Assembly: GCA_905198835.1 (NCBI GenBank)
Contig: CAJKDY010000001.1
Location: 62,001 to 126,000, forward strand
Reading direction: 5' to 3'
Source: an uncultured Eubacteriales bacterium
Lineage (GTDB): Bacteria > Bacillota > Clostridia > Oscillospirales > Oscillospiraceae
DNA: 64,000 bases
Under the pieces are notes generated by a model. That model saw only the letters and a program-made list of their open reading frames with translations, did not search any database and was not told where the DNA came from. The position numbers were made by a program, and so were the translations under genes. Below, piece by piece: positions 42,401 through 57,400 of the stretch; the stretch's first letter is position 1, and the number at the start of each line of letters is the position of its first letter.

Positions 42401-45400
42401 TATCAGAGCCTGGATCCCGCTGTGGCGCAGGTGAGCGCGGCCGGCGTGGTCACTGCCGTGGCGTACGGCGAGACCTATATTCTGGTCACCGTCTCCAACG
42501 CCGGCGGGCAGGAGCGGACCATGCAGTTCCGCATCCGGGTGGCCAAGCCCTATCAGGAAGGCTACTATATCCGCACAGTCCAGGTGGACTGCGACGACTG
42601 CGGCGCCAGCGTCTATGTGAGCGAGGACGCGCTGAAGGCGGGCACCGCGCTGTGTACCTCCTGCGGCGCAACTCTGGGCCAGCACGACGTCAAGGTGACG
42701 TGCGTCAAGTGCGGTCGGATCTTCTTCGCCCAGGAAGCGGACCTGCACACAGGCAAGGTCAAGTGTCCGGACTGCGACACCAAGGTCACCGGCATGACCG
42801 GCGCCCAGGCGATCCGGGATGTGAAGTATGAACTGGCTGTGTCCACCACCGCCAAGGCCTATGCCTATGTGGCTGTGGGCGAGGATTACACGCTGGCGCT
42901 GAAGGCCGACGGCACGGTCTGGGCCTGGGGCCGCAACACCTGGGGCCAGCTGGGCGTGGGCTATGGCAGCGTGGGCGGCGTGGAGTCCACCCCGCAGAAG
43001 CTGTCCTTCTCCAAGGTCATGGGCTACAGCAAGCCCGCCATCGGCCTTGCCGCTGACGACTCCTTCGAGTATGCCGACTACTACTCCGTGGCCGAGTACC
43101 GCAGAGTGCTCAGAGCCGCGGCCCTCCACAGCACCAAGCGCTACCAGAACCTCCAGAAGTACATCGCCGTGAGCAGGGAAGACGTGCCCATCGTGAAGAT
43201 CGCCGCCGGGTTGGACTTTGCCATGGCTCTGGACGCCGAGGGCACCGTATATACCTGGGGCCGCAACAATGCCGGCCAGATCGGCAACGGCAGCAAGTCC
43301 AGCGCCCAGAGCGTCTATGAGACTCTCTATCCCTCGCCTGTGGCGGTAGAGGCCCTGCGCGACCTCCGCTCCAGCGGCGATGAGCAGGCCGCCGTCCATA
43401 TCGTGGATATCTACGCCGGCGCGTATCTGGCCGGTAACGGCAACGACGGCTTCCGCAACGAGAGCTATGCCATGGCCATCAGCGACAAGGGCGATCTGTT
43501 CACCTGGGGCACCAGTGCCAGCAACCAGATCGTCGCCGCCGACGGCAGCGAGTGCCTCACGCCCTACTACGCCCCGGCCGCCGACCTGGTGGACGTGTCC
43601 GCGCCCAGCCAGGGCCGGAGCTACGCGCTGAACCAAGAGGGCACCATGATGTACTGGGACAACACCCGGGCTGATACCGCCATCCTCAGTTACACCGACA
43701 ACCAGATCGTCGCCGACGACAGCACGGTGGAGCGGGTGGTGGCGCTGGATGCCGGCCGCGGCAGCACCTTCTACACCACCGCCACCGACAACGTCTACGC
43801 CAAGGGTACCAACGCCGACGGCCAGCTGGGCGACGGCACCAATACCGAGCAGACCAGCTACGTCAAGCTCACCGGCGTCTCCGGCAAGAACCTGAAGGCC
43901 ATCTCCGGCGGTTCCGCCACCCTGGCTGTGGTGGAGACCGCGCCTGGCTCCAACAACTTCACCATTTTGGCCACCGGTCTCAATGGTCACGGCGAGCTGG
44001 GCAATAACACCTATACCGCCGTCAACCTCTACGGTTCCGTCCTGCCCGGTCAGACCGTGGGCGTCCATGCCACCGAGGCCGAGCAGACTACCGGCGTGAT
44101 CCGGGATGTTGTCCATGCCGACACCGGCATGGGCCTGGATCTCAGCGTCTCCAACGGCGCTCAGCGGGGCCTCAGCGCCGCCATCGTCACCGACGGCTCT
44201 GTATACACCTGGGGCAACAACGAGTTTGGACAGATGGGCAACCGCATCATCGGCCAGGGCCCGCTGGATACCTCGGTGAACAAGCTGTTGCCCAACTATG
44301 TGGACGGCTATCGCCTGGCCATCGAAAACGAGCCCGAGGGCGTGAAGAACAACCGCCTGGTGGTGGTGCTGGACGAGAAGGAGGAGAAGACCCGCGTCGC
44401 CAACTGGACCATCCACCCGGTGATCTACTACTTCAACGTCTACAACGAGATGCCTGTGGAGCGCAACCGCGCCGCCCACTACATCTTCAACACCACCGAT
44501 CCCAGCGTGGCCACCGTGGACGAATATGGCCGCATTACCTTCACCGGTGTGGGCCAGGCCACCATCATCGTCCAGGAAGTGCCTACCGCTGAATTTGCTC
44601 GGGATCCCTCCGAGGGCCTGAAGACCTTCCTTGAGGTGGAGGTCCTGCCCTACAACCTCAGCTACTATAAGGAAGTCACCGTCACCGACGCCAACGGCAA
44701 CGCCGTCAAGGATGACCAGGGCAACGTGGTCAAGGAGACGGTGCTGGCCTACAACCTGGTGGCGCCCGCACTGTCCACCGGTCTGGAATTCTCCGTGGCC
44801 CTCACCGCTGTGGGCAACGTCTACTCCTTCGGCTCCAACGCCTTTGGCCAGTTGGGCATCTCCACCCTGGCCATCAAGAGCCAGGACCGCTTCGCCGCGG
44901 TCCAGACCGGCCGTGGTCCCATGGAGAACATGGTGTCCCTGGCCGCGGGCAACAACTACGCCCTGGCCGCGTCCGCGGATGGTTATGTGTACGCCTGGGG
45001 CGAAAATGCCAGAGGCTCGCTGGGTCTCAACAACGACCTGAGCTCCACACCCAGATACCATACCCCGCAGCGGGTCAAGGGTCCCGGCGGCGTGGGCTAC
45101 CTGGGCGACAGCGCCACGGGCAAGGTGGTCAAGGTCTTTGCCAACGGCAACTCCTCCGCCGCCATCACCGAGCGGGGCGAGGTCTACGTCTGGGGCGACA
45201 GCGCCAACTACCGCCTGGGCGCCCGGGACAACCAGGACGCCTATGCCTATCCGTACAAGGTGCCTGGTGTGGACAACGCCATGGAGATCTATCTCTCGGG
45301 CAAGAATATGGTCATTGTCATGGCCGACACTACCGTCTGGGTGTCCGGTCAGGATGATACCCGCATCAAGGGCTGGGGTGATGTGGACCTGAGCGGTCAA

Positions 45401-48400
45401 CCCCGGGTCTACGAAGAGGACAACGGCGACAGCACCTATACCAAGTATCCCATGCCCATGCTCAGCCCGGTGAACGCGCAGACCGTGAACGTGAACGTGC
45501 CCGATGTGGACGACGAGGGCAACGAGCTGGAGACCACCCATGTGGAGCAGAGGATCCAGCCCACCCAGTACATGGATAGCGTGGTCTATGCCGGTCTGGG
45601 CGACAGCCAGGTCATCATGATGACCCAGGCCTTCTACGACGACGACCTCGCGATGCCCGCCGCCGACGCCAGCGAGGACGACTGGATGGCCTACCTCAAG
45701 CAGCTGGGCTTCACCAAGCACCTCTATATGCACGGCCAGGACGTCAACGGCCTGCTGGGCACCCTGGAGCAGACCCAGGCCGAGAAGGATGCCGGCGACG
45801 TCAAGACCCTGGGCATCAAGGGCACCTATGTGGATCTGCCCAAGGAGTACACCTACTTCCAGCAGGTGGAGTATGACCGGCTGGTGGAGCTGGCCGCCGA
45901 GGCCATGGATGTGGTGGAGAAGTTCGGTAACCGCTACGCCACCGACATCGAGCTCAATGGCTTTACCACGCCCATGAGCTGGGACGCTGTCAACACGCTC
46001 TACAAGGACTTCTACGCCGAGGCCGAGCGTCTGGCCACCAACAACGGCACCGTGAACGCCACCTCCAGCCAGATCCTCAAGCAGCTGCGTATCAACCTCT
46101 ATAAGAATGGCTACAACGGTTACACCGGCGTCCAGGTCAAGGCCGTGTGCGACTACATCACCGCCCATCCCGACTGGGTCCAGAACGCCGTGGAGGACGC
46201 GGTGAAGATCCTGGTGGAGAAGTACGATACCTATGCCACCCTGGCTGCCAGCCGCGCCGCCTCCATCGACGAGCGCAACCAGGCCCTGCTGGAGAGCAAG
46301 CTGTGGGACGCCTTGCTCAAGCAGATCCAAGGCACATCCGCCTATGCCGACTACGCCGTTGAGCTCAAGGAGCTCACCGACGCCCAGGAGGCGCTGGACA
46401 ACGCCAAGAAGGCCCAGCAGAAGGCCAACAGCGACTATCTGGACGCCGTCAACGCCCGGACGATCGCCGACAATGCTGCCAAGGCTGCCGACAAGGAGCG
46501 CCTGACCTACCAGGAGCAGTTCAACGAGCGCTACCAGGTCAAGGACGGCGTGCCCACCGTCACCGATGATGAGTACGAGGATCAGCGCGCCTACCTGACC
46601 CAGTTGGAGAACACCTACACCGAGCTGTTCAAGCAGTGGCAGGAGGCCGACTGGAAGGCCGACGGTAAGTTTGAACGGGTCCTGGTCTCCGGCACCGCCG
46701 GCCAGCCCGACGCCGTCTATGAGACCAAGCTGGTGGAGGAGGGCCTCTACCACGTCCGAGACAAGGCCAATCTGGCGCTGAACGAGTGTCAGGTGAAGTA
46801 CGATACCGTCCTGGCCAACCAGGCGGAAAGCAGCAAGTACCATGAGTTCAAGGAGTTGCTGGCCACCATCCAGCGCGAGAGCGTCACCGGTGTGAAGATG
46901 GTAGAGGATCCCAACAACGAGGGCGCGTGGATCGCGGATCCGGGCAACACGCCCAGCGAGTGGATCGGCGCCATCACCGTGCCCACCACCGACGCCGATG
47001 GCAACGCCATGAACATGAACGGCAGCTACAAGGATCTGAAGCTTGACCAGCTCCAGCTGGATCAGTACGCCACCGTGACAGCCCACAAGGGTCTGGCCGA
47101 CAGCACGCTGAGCAACATTGAAACGGGTATCAAGACGCTGAACACCCAGATCGACAACGCCGCCGCCATCATCAGCTACACCCGGGATTATCTGGTGTAT
47201 CTGGAGCAGGCCGGCCGCATCAGCGCCAACTTCCAGACCTACCAGAACGCCCAGAGCGACAACAAGGGCAACATCACCGACTATGGCACCGCCATTGCGG
47301 GTCTGCCCCTGCCCAAGGACTACCGCCTACCCACCTACGCCGCGGGCACCGACGATATGACCGATCCCGGCACCATCATTACCGCCAGCATCGCCTATAT
47401 CCCCGGTGCTGCCGCCACCCATCCTGAGGACTTCCAGACCACCTACGAGCAGGCCAAGCAGACCCTGGTGAGCTTCAACCAGAAGGCAGCGCTGGCCGAG
47501 GGCGAGACCATGGTGGATATGGCCCGCCACGGCGCTGATCTGCGCGCTGAGGCCGATAAGCTGGCCCAGGCGGCCCGCACCCTGAGCAAGTGGCTGTCTG
47601 GCGACCTCTACAAGGCCTATATGGCCGTGCGCCAGACCACCAGCGGCGCGGAGTATACGGCCGATGCCCTGCTGGGTGTCAATCCCACCACCGGCAAGAG
47701 CAACACCTACATGCTGGACGGCAGCCTCTCCAGCTTGACCTTCCAGGGCGTGGGCATCATCAACGAGATCGTCTCGGTCTACGCCGGGGCCTCCTACACC
47801 GGCGCTATCACCGAGGAGGGCTACGTCTACCTCTGGGGCACCAACAATGACGAGAATAACCAGCGCGTCAGCGGCAACGGCTCCATCCTGGGCAACCAGA
47901 AGACCGGCGACATCCAGGCCGTGCCCGGCCTTGTCTACCGCAAGGAGATCGGCAGCGAATACATCGCCAACATGGTCCGTCTGGGCTTCAACTCCGGCTC
48001 GCTGAAGAACCGCCATATGCTGGCCCACCAGAATTCCGGCACCACCCTTGCCTGGGGCAACAACGGCAAGGGCCAGCTGGGTAACCGCACCACCACGCCG
48101 GCCAATGTTCCCGTGGTGGTGGGCAGCGGCACGGTCTCCATCGAGTCCACCATCACCCTGAACCTGGTAGGCACCCGCACCAAGGATACCACCCTGCTGG
48201 AGTTTGGCACCGATTACCTGATGGTTTATAACAACGCCGCCGGCAGCGGTACTTATAAGTGGAAGAGTCTGGACGATTCCATCGCCACCGTGGACGCTGA
48301 CGAGAACAACTCCTCCGTGGGTACCATCAACGCCGTCCGGGAGGGCGAGACCCGGGTGCTGGCTGAAAACCAGATCACCGGCCAGATCGTCTTCACCCGC

Positions 48401-51400
48401 GTCATCGTTACCGATGGCGTCACCTACCCGCAGCTGGTGTTGGGCCGCGATACCACCACCGCGCTGAAGAAGAACGGCACCGTCTGGGCCTGGGGCGATA
48501 ACACCTATCGCGAGGTCAACACCACCCAGTACATTACCGACCAGCAGGGCAACCGGGTCCGTAACCCCGAGTACGGCGAGTATACCGGCGTCACCTATGG
48601 CACCGGCAAGCTGGGTCTGGGCTCCACCCAGAGCCTGATCACCAGCCCCGTCCAGCTGGGCGACTATCTGGAGGATCCCACCGATCCCGAATCCCGCAAG
48701 CCCTTCCAGAACATCACCAAGATCTCCGCCGGCGACAACCATATGCTGGCGGTGGATACCGCGGGCAATGTGTACGCATGGGGCGATAACCGCTATGGCC
48801 AGTTGGGCCACAGCCCGCTGGTGGTGTCCCAGACCCGCTACCCGGTGAAGGTCAACATCGTCAACAAAGACGGCGTGGCCATCAGCAACATTATCTCCGT
48901 GGCAGCCGGCTCCAACCACTCCCTGGCCCTCACCAGTACCGGCGAGGTGTACGCCTGGGGCTGCAACGACTTCGGCCAGCTGGGCCGGGGCACTGTGTCC
49001 GACTACAGCCAGTATGAGAGCCTGTCCATGGGCGTGGCCGCCCTGGAGGACTACAAGCCCGTCCGGATGAACGGCTTCCGCGACATGGCCCTTACCGGCG
49101 TTCTGGACATGGCCGCTACCGTCTCCGCCACCGGCGTACTGCTGGTAGACGGCACCATCTGGACCGTGGGCTCCAACGAGTACGGTCAGTTGGGCGCTGG
49201 GTATATGTACTCCGAGGGCGTGCGCCTGGGCGACAAGGGCGTGGACCTGAACGATCCCGACGACGTACACAAGTATACCGACGAGCAGATCGCCAAGATG
49301 GCCCAGTATGTGGACGGCGAGCAGATCAACCTGGGCGCCACCGGCGAGCTGGTCCAGGTGAAGATCTCCGCCGACGCGCTGGACGCCGCGGGCCGTCCCG
49401 TGGCCAGCGAGCCTGTGGCCAACATCAACCGCATCATGGGCCGGGGCTATAACTTCGCCATCATCACCGAGGGGAAGAACGCCTACATTTGGGGCGACAA
49501 CTCCTCTACCCAGCTGGGCGCCGGCGAATGGCTGCAGTACACCGAGCATATCGAGGATAACGTGGCCACCGGCCGGTTCTATCCCGACGAGGTGCTGGAC
49601 CAGTATGACTATGCCAGCAAGCCTGTCAAGCTCCAGACCGCCGACAGCGGCGGCGGCGCGTTGGAGAAGGTCATCGAGGTCTCCCTGGGCGGCTATGTGG
49701 GCGGTAAGGTCCAGGCCCTGGCCGTGACCATGGACGTCACCTATGACTACTCCGGCGGTCAGACCATCGTTCGCGACCGGACCTACACCACTTATGCCTG
49801 GGGCTCCAACCAGTACTCCAAGGCGGGCTTCACCACCTCCTCGGATACCTCTCGCGCCCTGGCCTTCAACGTGTTCCAGGAGCGCCCGGGTCAGGACAAC
49901 CTGGACCGCGACGCCAACTCCGCGCCCATCAAGTCCATGTCCGCCGGCGGCAACCACTCCGCGGGCTACGACACCAACGGCATCGTCTACACTTGGGGCA
50001 ACAACGAGTATGGCCAGCTGGGCCGGTTCGACTACATGACCCACACCTATGTCCAGAAGACCAACGACCGCGGCGAAGCGCTCTACAAGGACGCCGAGGG
50101 CAATATCGTGACCGAGAAGAAGGGGAATACGCCTGTCTACGAGGTGGGGGCCGACGGCCGCTACATCGAGATCAACTACCCCTATGATGAATACGGTAAT
50201 ATCCGCACCGAGAACGCCAACGGTATTTATGTGGATGACATCGTCGCCGTCTACGAAGGCGAGGTCTCCCGCAGCGCGCCCACCCTGGTGGACGAAGAGC
50301 ACATCGCTATGTTCGAGGTCAACCAGATCGTCCAAAGCGGCAAGATCCTGGAGTCCCACACCGAGAAGTATAACTACCAGGTGAAGACTGGCTCCACCGT
50401 GGTAGACGGCGAACTCAAGGATGTGGAGCCCACCGCCATCATCGGTAAGTACATGTACTCCTTCAGCGTGGACAAGGAAGTGGATGAGGAGAAGACCCTC
50501 AAGCTGAAGTATAAGGTGTTGGACGGCTCTCTGGTCACACTGGGCAACCGCCAGGAGATCGACACCGACGAGCAGGAGGCCGGCACCCGCAAACTGGAGA
50601 TCAGCTACACCAACGACGCTCTCCACCAGCGCATCGAGACTTACCTGCCCATCCTGCTGGATGAGCCGCTGGACAAGGACAACTTTGGCTCCACCCGGGT
50701 CCTGGCCACCTATGAGGGCCTGAACAGCAAGGGTGAGGATATCTCCAAGACCGGCGTCGCCATTGTCAACATCCTGGGTCAGGACGACATCCAGGATACC
50801 GGCAGCGGCACCTACACCACCACCCGGGCCTTCCGCACTCTGCCGCAGGTCTCCGCCGGCGACGCCTTCACCCTGGCTCTGAACATCAAGGGCGAGCTGC
50901 TGGTCTGGGGCAACAACGAGTTCGGCCAGCTGGCCAACGGTAGCGCCAGCCGCTACAACATCTCGCCCAGCATCAACTCCACCATCTCCGCGGAGATGAG
51001 CATCCACCACAACGATGGCAAGGAGCACTACCTGGTGCAGATCGCCACCGGCGCCCGCCATGCCCTGGCGCTGGACGACATGGGTACGGTTTGGGTCTGG
51101 GGCGACAATTCCCAGGGTCAGTTGGGCCTGGGCACCAAGGCCGGCGGCATCGTCCAAAAGCCCACCGCCCTGACCAAGCTGGACACTGAGGACGACAGCA
51201 ACAAGATCGTGGCCATCTACGCGCTGGATACCAGCTCCTACGCCGTGGACGCCCGGGGCACCCTCTACGCCTGGGGCGCCAAGGAGAACTTCATGGGCGC
51301 CGACGAGGCCGCTGGCGGCGTGGTGATCGACGCCGAGACCGCCATCAAGGATTACGGCGTCATGGCCGATGTGGAGGGCACGGAGACCCTGATCTATGAG

Positions 51401-54400
51401 CCCACCCCGCTGTCTCTGCTGACCCGTACCATTGAGGTTGGCTACGGCTACGTGCTGAAGGGCTCGGGCACTATCTGGGCCCTGCCCAAGAACGCCAACA
51501 GCCCCGACGTGAAGCGTCTGGACGACGGCAACGTTGGCGAGGGCGCCACCGGCGCGCCCAACCGCAACATCGCCGCCATCTCCGCCCACTCCGACGAGTA
51601 TACCATTACCGCCGGTAGCGAGGGCAACCAGGTCACCAAGGACTACCGGGTCATGCACCTGCTGGCCATCGACAAGGACGGCAAGCTGTGGAGTCTGGGC
51701 GACAACCAGTGGGGCCAGACCGGCCAGAAGCGGGCCTACAACACCAGCGACACCGGTTCCAGCAACACCCTCCAGCCCGTGGTCATCCGCTATACCAAGG
51801 ACGGCGGCCCTGAAAACGGCGGCACAGAGGAATTTGTCCAGATGGGTAACAACGCCGTTCGCAACGATAAGGGCGAGGGCGTGGGCGAGACCGTTACCGC
51901 CGTGGCCGCCGGTGACAGCTTCTCCGCTGTCATCGCCAAGCATGTGCTCTCCGGCGAGGCCAAGCCCGTCTACAAGAAGCTCATCTCCACCAACTACTTT
52001 GACAACACCGACAAGAAGGCCACCAGCGAGGCCACTGAGATCGGTGTGGCCGAGTTCAACACTCTGACCAACCCGCTGGATACCGCCATCGATGCCAACA
52101 CCGGCTACGATGACTTTACCCGCATCACCACCACCCGCTCTCCCGCGGTGGAGGATGGCATCCGCGTGGTCAACACCGTCACCACCTATACCAGCAAGGC
52201 CCGGGCCATTTTGGGCGAGAGCTATACCTCCGATGGCGGCACGGTATTCGCCACCGAGCGGAGTATGCTGGACGATATGCAGGTCAAGGGCGCTGCCGAC
52301 GCGCAGGATCTGATGGAGTCCAACGATAGCGGTTACGACTATAAGACCGCCACCGCCGTCCGGGGCACGGCCACCACCGTTACCGTCACCGCCACCGCGA
52401 AGGATGGCAGCGTGGAGTTCAAGAAGATCACCGAGACCCGGAGCGATTATCTGGAGTCCGGCGCGGTGCGCACCACCGTCACCACCACCTATACCAAGTT
52501 CACCAAGGGTGACGGCACGACCACCCAGGATACGACCCTTACCTGGACCGGTATCGTGCAGGATACCCCGGCTCAGGTCTACACCAAGACCGTGGGCACC
52601 ACGGAGACCGACGTCTATGAGCTCTACACCTTCGGCGACAACTCCCACGGTAAGCTGGCTCAGGGCCTCAACGAGAACCCCAAGGGCTCGTACATCTACC
52701 CCGAGGCGGTCAACATGGGCACCGACGACCAGGGCAGCAGCGGCGCCAGCGTGGTGGCCGTCCAGGCCGGCGAGGAGCATATGATCACCATCAAGAAGGA
52801 CGGCTACATGTGGTCCGCCGGTCTGAACAGCTTCGGCCAGTTGGGTAACGTGTCCACCGTTAGCTCCAAGGTCATGGTCATGGTGGGTCAGCAGTCTGTC
52901 AACGTCACGCCCACCACCATCACCATGGTCAAGGGCCAGACGCTGAATATCAGCCAGGTCATTACCAGCAAGGACCGCAAGCTCAACGTCACATATCAGG
53001 CCGGTATCAACCTGCTGATGAAGGGCACCTCCGGCAAGCTCAACGCCGGCGACAAGTGGACCGCCTCCACCATGAACGAGAGCATTCTCTCCGTCCGCCG
53101 GGCCAGCCAGCTTATGCAGGATCTGGGTGATCACGACGCCAGCGGCAACTTCATCCCCGGGACAGAGGCCAAGACCTTCGACCATCCCGAGTTCAACTTC
53201 ACCAACGCCGCCGCCTCTGAGCTTCCCAACACGGAGTTCCGCAAGCGCATCAGCGCTCGGATGGAGGACATCCGCACCGTCCTGCTCCACAACGGAATTT
53301 CCCAGGTGCCCGGCACCACCGACGACATCACCGACGCCATGCTCTACCGTTGGGCCAAGCGGGGCGAGTGGGAGAGCGACTTCGTGGCCACCCGGGATCA
53401 CATCGCCTTGCTGGCCACTGCCGCCGACCGCATTGCCCAGCCCAGCGTGAAGATGGATGTGGGCGTGGGCACGCCGCAGAAGCTGACCCTGACCCTGGGC
53501 GACGACAGCCATGTGAACCACCGCGCGGCACGGCCCAGCGGCGTCACCTGCGGCTGCAAGAGCGTCCATCTGGACAGGACCGACGGCATGTGGCACTGCG
53601 ACGCCTGCGGCCGCGTTGCGGCCAGCGGGGAGTTCACCTCCGAGCCTTTGGCCACCACCGGTACCTTTAACACCAGCTGCGGCCAGACGTGGGCCACCTG
53701 TAATTCCACCTCCGCGTCCTATGATAACTCTCAGGATAAGTACTTCTGCGATATCTGCGGCGACGAGGTGGAGGTCCTGTTCACCGCCGAGCTGAGCCAG
53801 TTCAACACCGGCCTGGGCGAGAGCCTGTACGTCCGCGAGTTCCTGGCCGACCGCCAGACGGTCATCGTGGATCCGGCCACGGCCAAGGTGGACGCCAACT
53901 ACCACTACTTCTACAACGGCATGAGCCAGAACCCGCAGGCTCCGCAGCTGAAGATCCAGTACTCCAACGTCCCGCCTGAGTACGACAACTACTACATCAC
54001 CGGCAACTCCCTGGGTCAGACCATGATCCGGGTGCGGGTGCCCGGCCTGTCCGCCTCCGCTTACGTGGTGGTGAAGGTCATGGCCGACTCCGACGCCAAG
54101 ACCAATCCCATGGTTGCCGTGGGCGAGACCCACACCGTGACCCTCAAGAGCAACGGCACCGTGTGGACCTTCGGCGACAATACCCACGGTCAGCTGGGCC
54201 GGGAGACCTACGACTCCATCGGCATGGTGGTCTTCCCCCACATGATCGACTATCTGGTCAACCGCCGCGACGCCACCAATACCACCGGTAAGGACGCCAA
54301 CGGCAATACCGTGACCTACGAGAAGGGCACCAACTACTTCGAGCGCCACGGCATCTTCACCCCCGAGGGCAAGCCCATCGAGAACTACAACGACTGGGTG

Positions 54401-57400
54401 GCCGCCGGCAGCGACCTGGGCTTCATGGACGAGGTCGGCTATCCCTGGGACGATCCCTATCCCATCGTCAATGTGGTAGCCGGCGCTGGCGTGAGCTACG
54501 CCATGACCGAGAACGGCATCATCTACGGCTGGGGCGACAACGCCATGTATCAACTGGGTGTGGGCGACCTTACCCAGACCACTGGCGCGGGCCTGACCCC
54601 GGGCAGCACCGATGTGCGTCTGCCCCATGAGCTGGTGTATACCCAGACCATTACCACCAAGGACGAGCTGGGTGTGGAACATACCGCCACCAGCGTGCAG
54701 AATGTGGGCGAGAAGGGCGGCACTCTGGACATCAAGTCCACTCTGGACGCCCAGACCGGCAGCTATGTCACCACCTTGTTCTTCACGGTGGTGACCGTAC
54801 TGGAGTCCGGAGACAGCTATGAGACCCTGTACGCCGCCGGACACGGCTTCACCGGCCCTGCCCCCGTGGCCATGAAGACCGACGGCATGTCCACCATCAG
54901 CCAGATCTCCGGCGATTACGCCCTGGCTGGCGGCGAGGTGTGGCACCTGGCCAACACCGAGCTGGGCGTGCCCACCAAGATCACCGGCTTTGTGGACGCC
55001 AACGCCGACGGCGCCGGCGACGACACCGGCAGCGACGGCGAGGCTGTTATCACCCGCATCGCCGCAGGCGCGGAGCACGTGCTGGCCCTGGACGGCCAAG
55101 GCGGCGTGTGGGCCTTTGGCACCAATGAATACGGTCAGCTGGGCACCCAGATCATGGAGGGTGACGAGTTCCAGCCCGCCGAAAAGCCCATCCGCGTCCA
55201 GGCCGGCGAGCAGGGTGTGGGCTACCTGGGCTACAATCCCTTTGCCAGCGTGGATACCCAGGCCAACGCTGTGATCACCGACATTGCCGCGGGCCAGTAC
55301 AGCTCCTATGCCCGGGATGAAGCTGGCAGAGTTTGGGCTTGGGGTCTCAACAACCACGGCCAGCTGGGTCTGGTGGTGCCTACCGAGGGCACTGTGGCCG
55401 AGATGGTGGGCCGTCCCGCCGCTGTGGACAGCGGTACCCGGGGCGACAATTACCTCAGCGTGTACGCCGGGTTCTTCCAGTCGGTGAACCTGGACGAGAC
55501 CGGTATGCTCTGGGCCGATGGCTCCAACGACTATGATCAGTTGGCCAACGGCACCGCCTCCGACACCTATATTCCCACTCTGGTGGGCGACAGCGCCCTC
55601 CAGGTCACCATCGCCAACCACTACACCACCCAGGACGACGGCTACGAGCTGAAGCTGGGCGACTACATCTACATTGGCCAGAACAAGCGTCATCCCACCG
55701 GCACCTTCCGCTATACGAGAAATGCCGATGGCACCTTCACCCGTGACGATTACCGCATCGACGCGGGCACTTACCGGGCCGAGTGGTACTTCGATCCCAA
55801 CGCCAAGACCAAGGTGGCGCCGGGCGAGCTGACGTTGGTGGCTGACCGCACCTACTATCTGGAGACCGACTTCAGCGTCTTCTGTCTGTTCACCTCCAAC
55901 GATGTGTCCAACTTCGACTACCTCTACAACCTGGCCTTCAACAACAACAGCCAGCTGCAGAGGCTGGACGAGGCGCAGATGGTCCGCGCCTCCGACAAGA
56001 CCCAGATCATGGCCAAGGAGACCCACCGCAGCCTGGCCTACGCGCTCTACCATAGAGAGGCCGACGGCACCTACACGCCGGTGGACACCAGCCTCTACAC
56101 CGTCACCGACATCGACGGCGAGGTCCATAAGCTCAACACCACCGGCTGGGTCATCGGCGCCGACAAGGACCTCTACTTCACCCTTACCAATGACGCGCTG
56201 ACGGCGGGCGAGCGTCTGGACAACGACTATGTTATCCAGACCATCCCCAACAGCGCCTATACCACCAACGCCACCATCAATAAGGACGCCGCCCATGAGG
56301 GGAACAGCCAGGATGAAAACGCGTGGCAGGCCTTCCATGCCGCCAATGGCGAAACCAAGGACGACACCGACGGCAACGGCCATATCCTCCAGTGGACGGT
56401 CACCAACCCGCTGAGCGCCTTCCGCTTTGGCTTGCAGTACTGGCCCGACCGGGACAATAACGGCGTGGTGGATGAAAACGACGGCGTGACCAACTTCCGG
56501 CAGGCCGGCTCCATTGAGACCAACGTGGTGGTCCGCAACCTGCTGGGCACCACCGAGACCAACCACAACGGCTGGTTCGTGGGCAACAACAGCCAGATGG
56601 ACTTCACCCTGGGCCAGAACGGCGTGGTCCTCTCGCCGTCGCGAGATCTGAAAGACTACCGCGTGGTGGTGCAGTACGCCAAGGAGCTGGTCATCCTCCA
56701 GACCACCGACGATATCGGCAGCAAGCCTGGCAAGACCACCCTGGCGGTGCTGGAGACCCAGGTGTCCGGCAAGTCCCGCTTCGTGCCCATCACCGTGGTG
56801 CCCAATGACGGTCCCGAGGCCAATGAAGTGGTCTGGGAGACCGTGCCCACCCTGACGGTCAACGGTACTACTTACTCCAACGTCCAGGTCCGCAAGACCG
56901 ACGTTAATGGCAACGTGGAGATCCAACCCAAGGAGAGCATCTGGGATAACCTGTCCATCGTGCCCAACACCGATCCCCAGGAGAACTACTACTCCAAGGG
57001 CGGCGCTACCCTGGTGCCCGCTAAGGTGTCCACCGGCTACGGCCACACCCTGGCCCTGCGCGCGGACAACACCGTCTGGGCTTACGGTCTCAACGGCAAG
57101 GGCCAGCTGGGTCTGGGCCGTGACGCCGCTAATCACACCAATGACGCCACCGGCACCGTCCGGGGCTGGGACGACCCGCAGGAGATCCAGACCTGGGTCT
57201 GGAACACGGCCAAGAAGCAGTATGAGGTCCAGCAGATCCTTCAGCAGAGCAACGACGGCACCGTCCGTGCCCGCTCCAAGGTGGACTTTGTGGACGTGGC
57301 CGCGGGATATGACCACTCCTTGGCCATCGACGCCGATGGCAATATCTGGGCCGCGGGCAACAACGACAAGGGCCAGCTGGGTCTGAGCCAGGATCCCAGC

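Noticed and set aside
45790..47650. A separate gene or phage tail-fibre-like unit at the helical insertion
   Set aside because: The frame continues unbroken on both sides, and the blades before and after together complete one propeller.
56447..56482. Complete dockerin domain
   Set aside because: Only a single calcium loop is present; dockerins need two loops with a linking helix.
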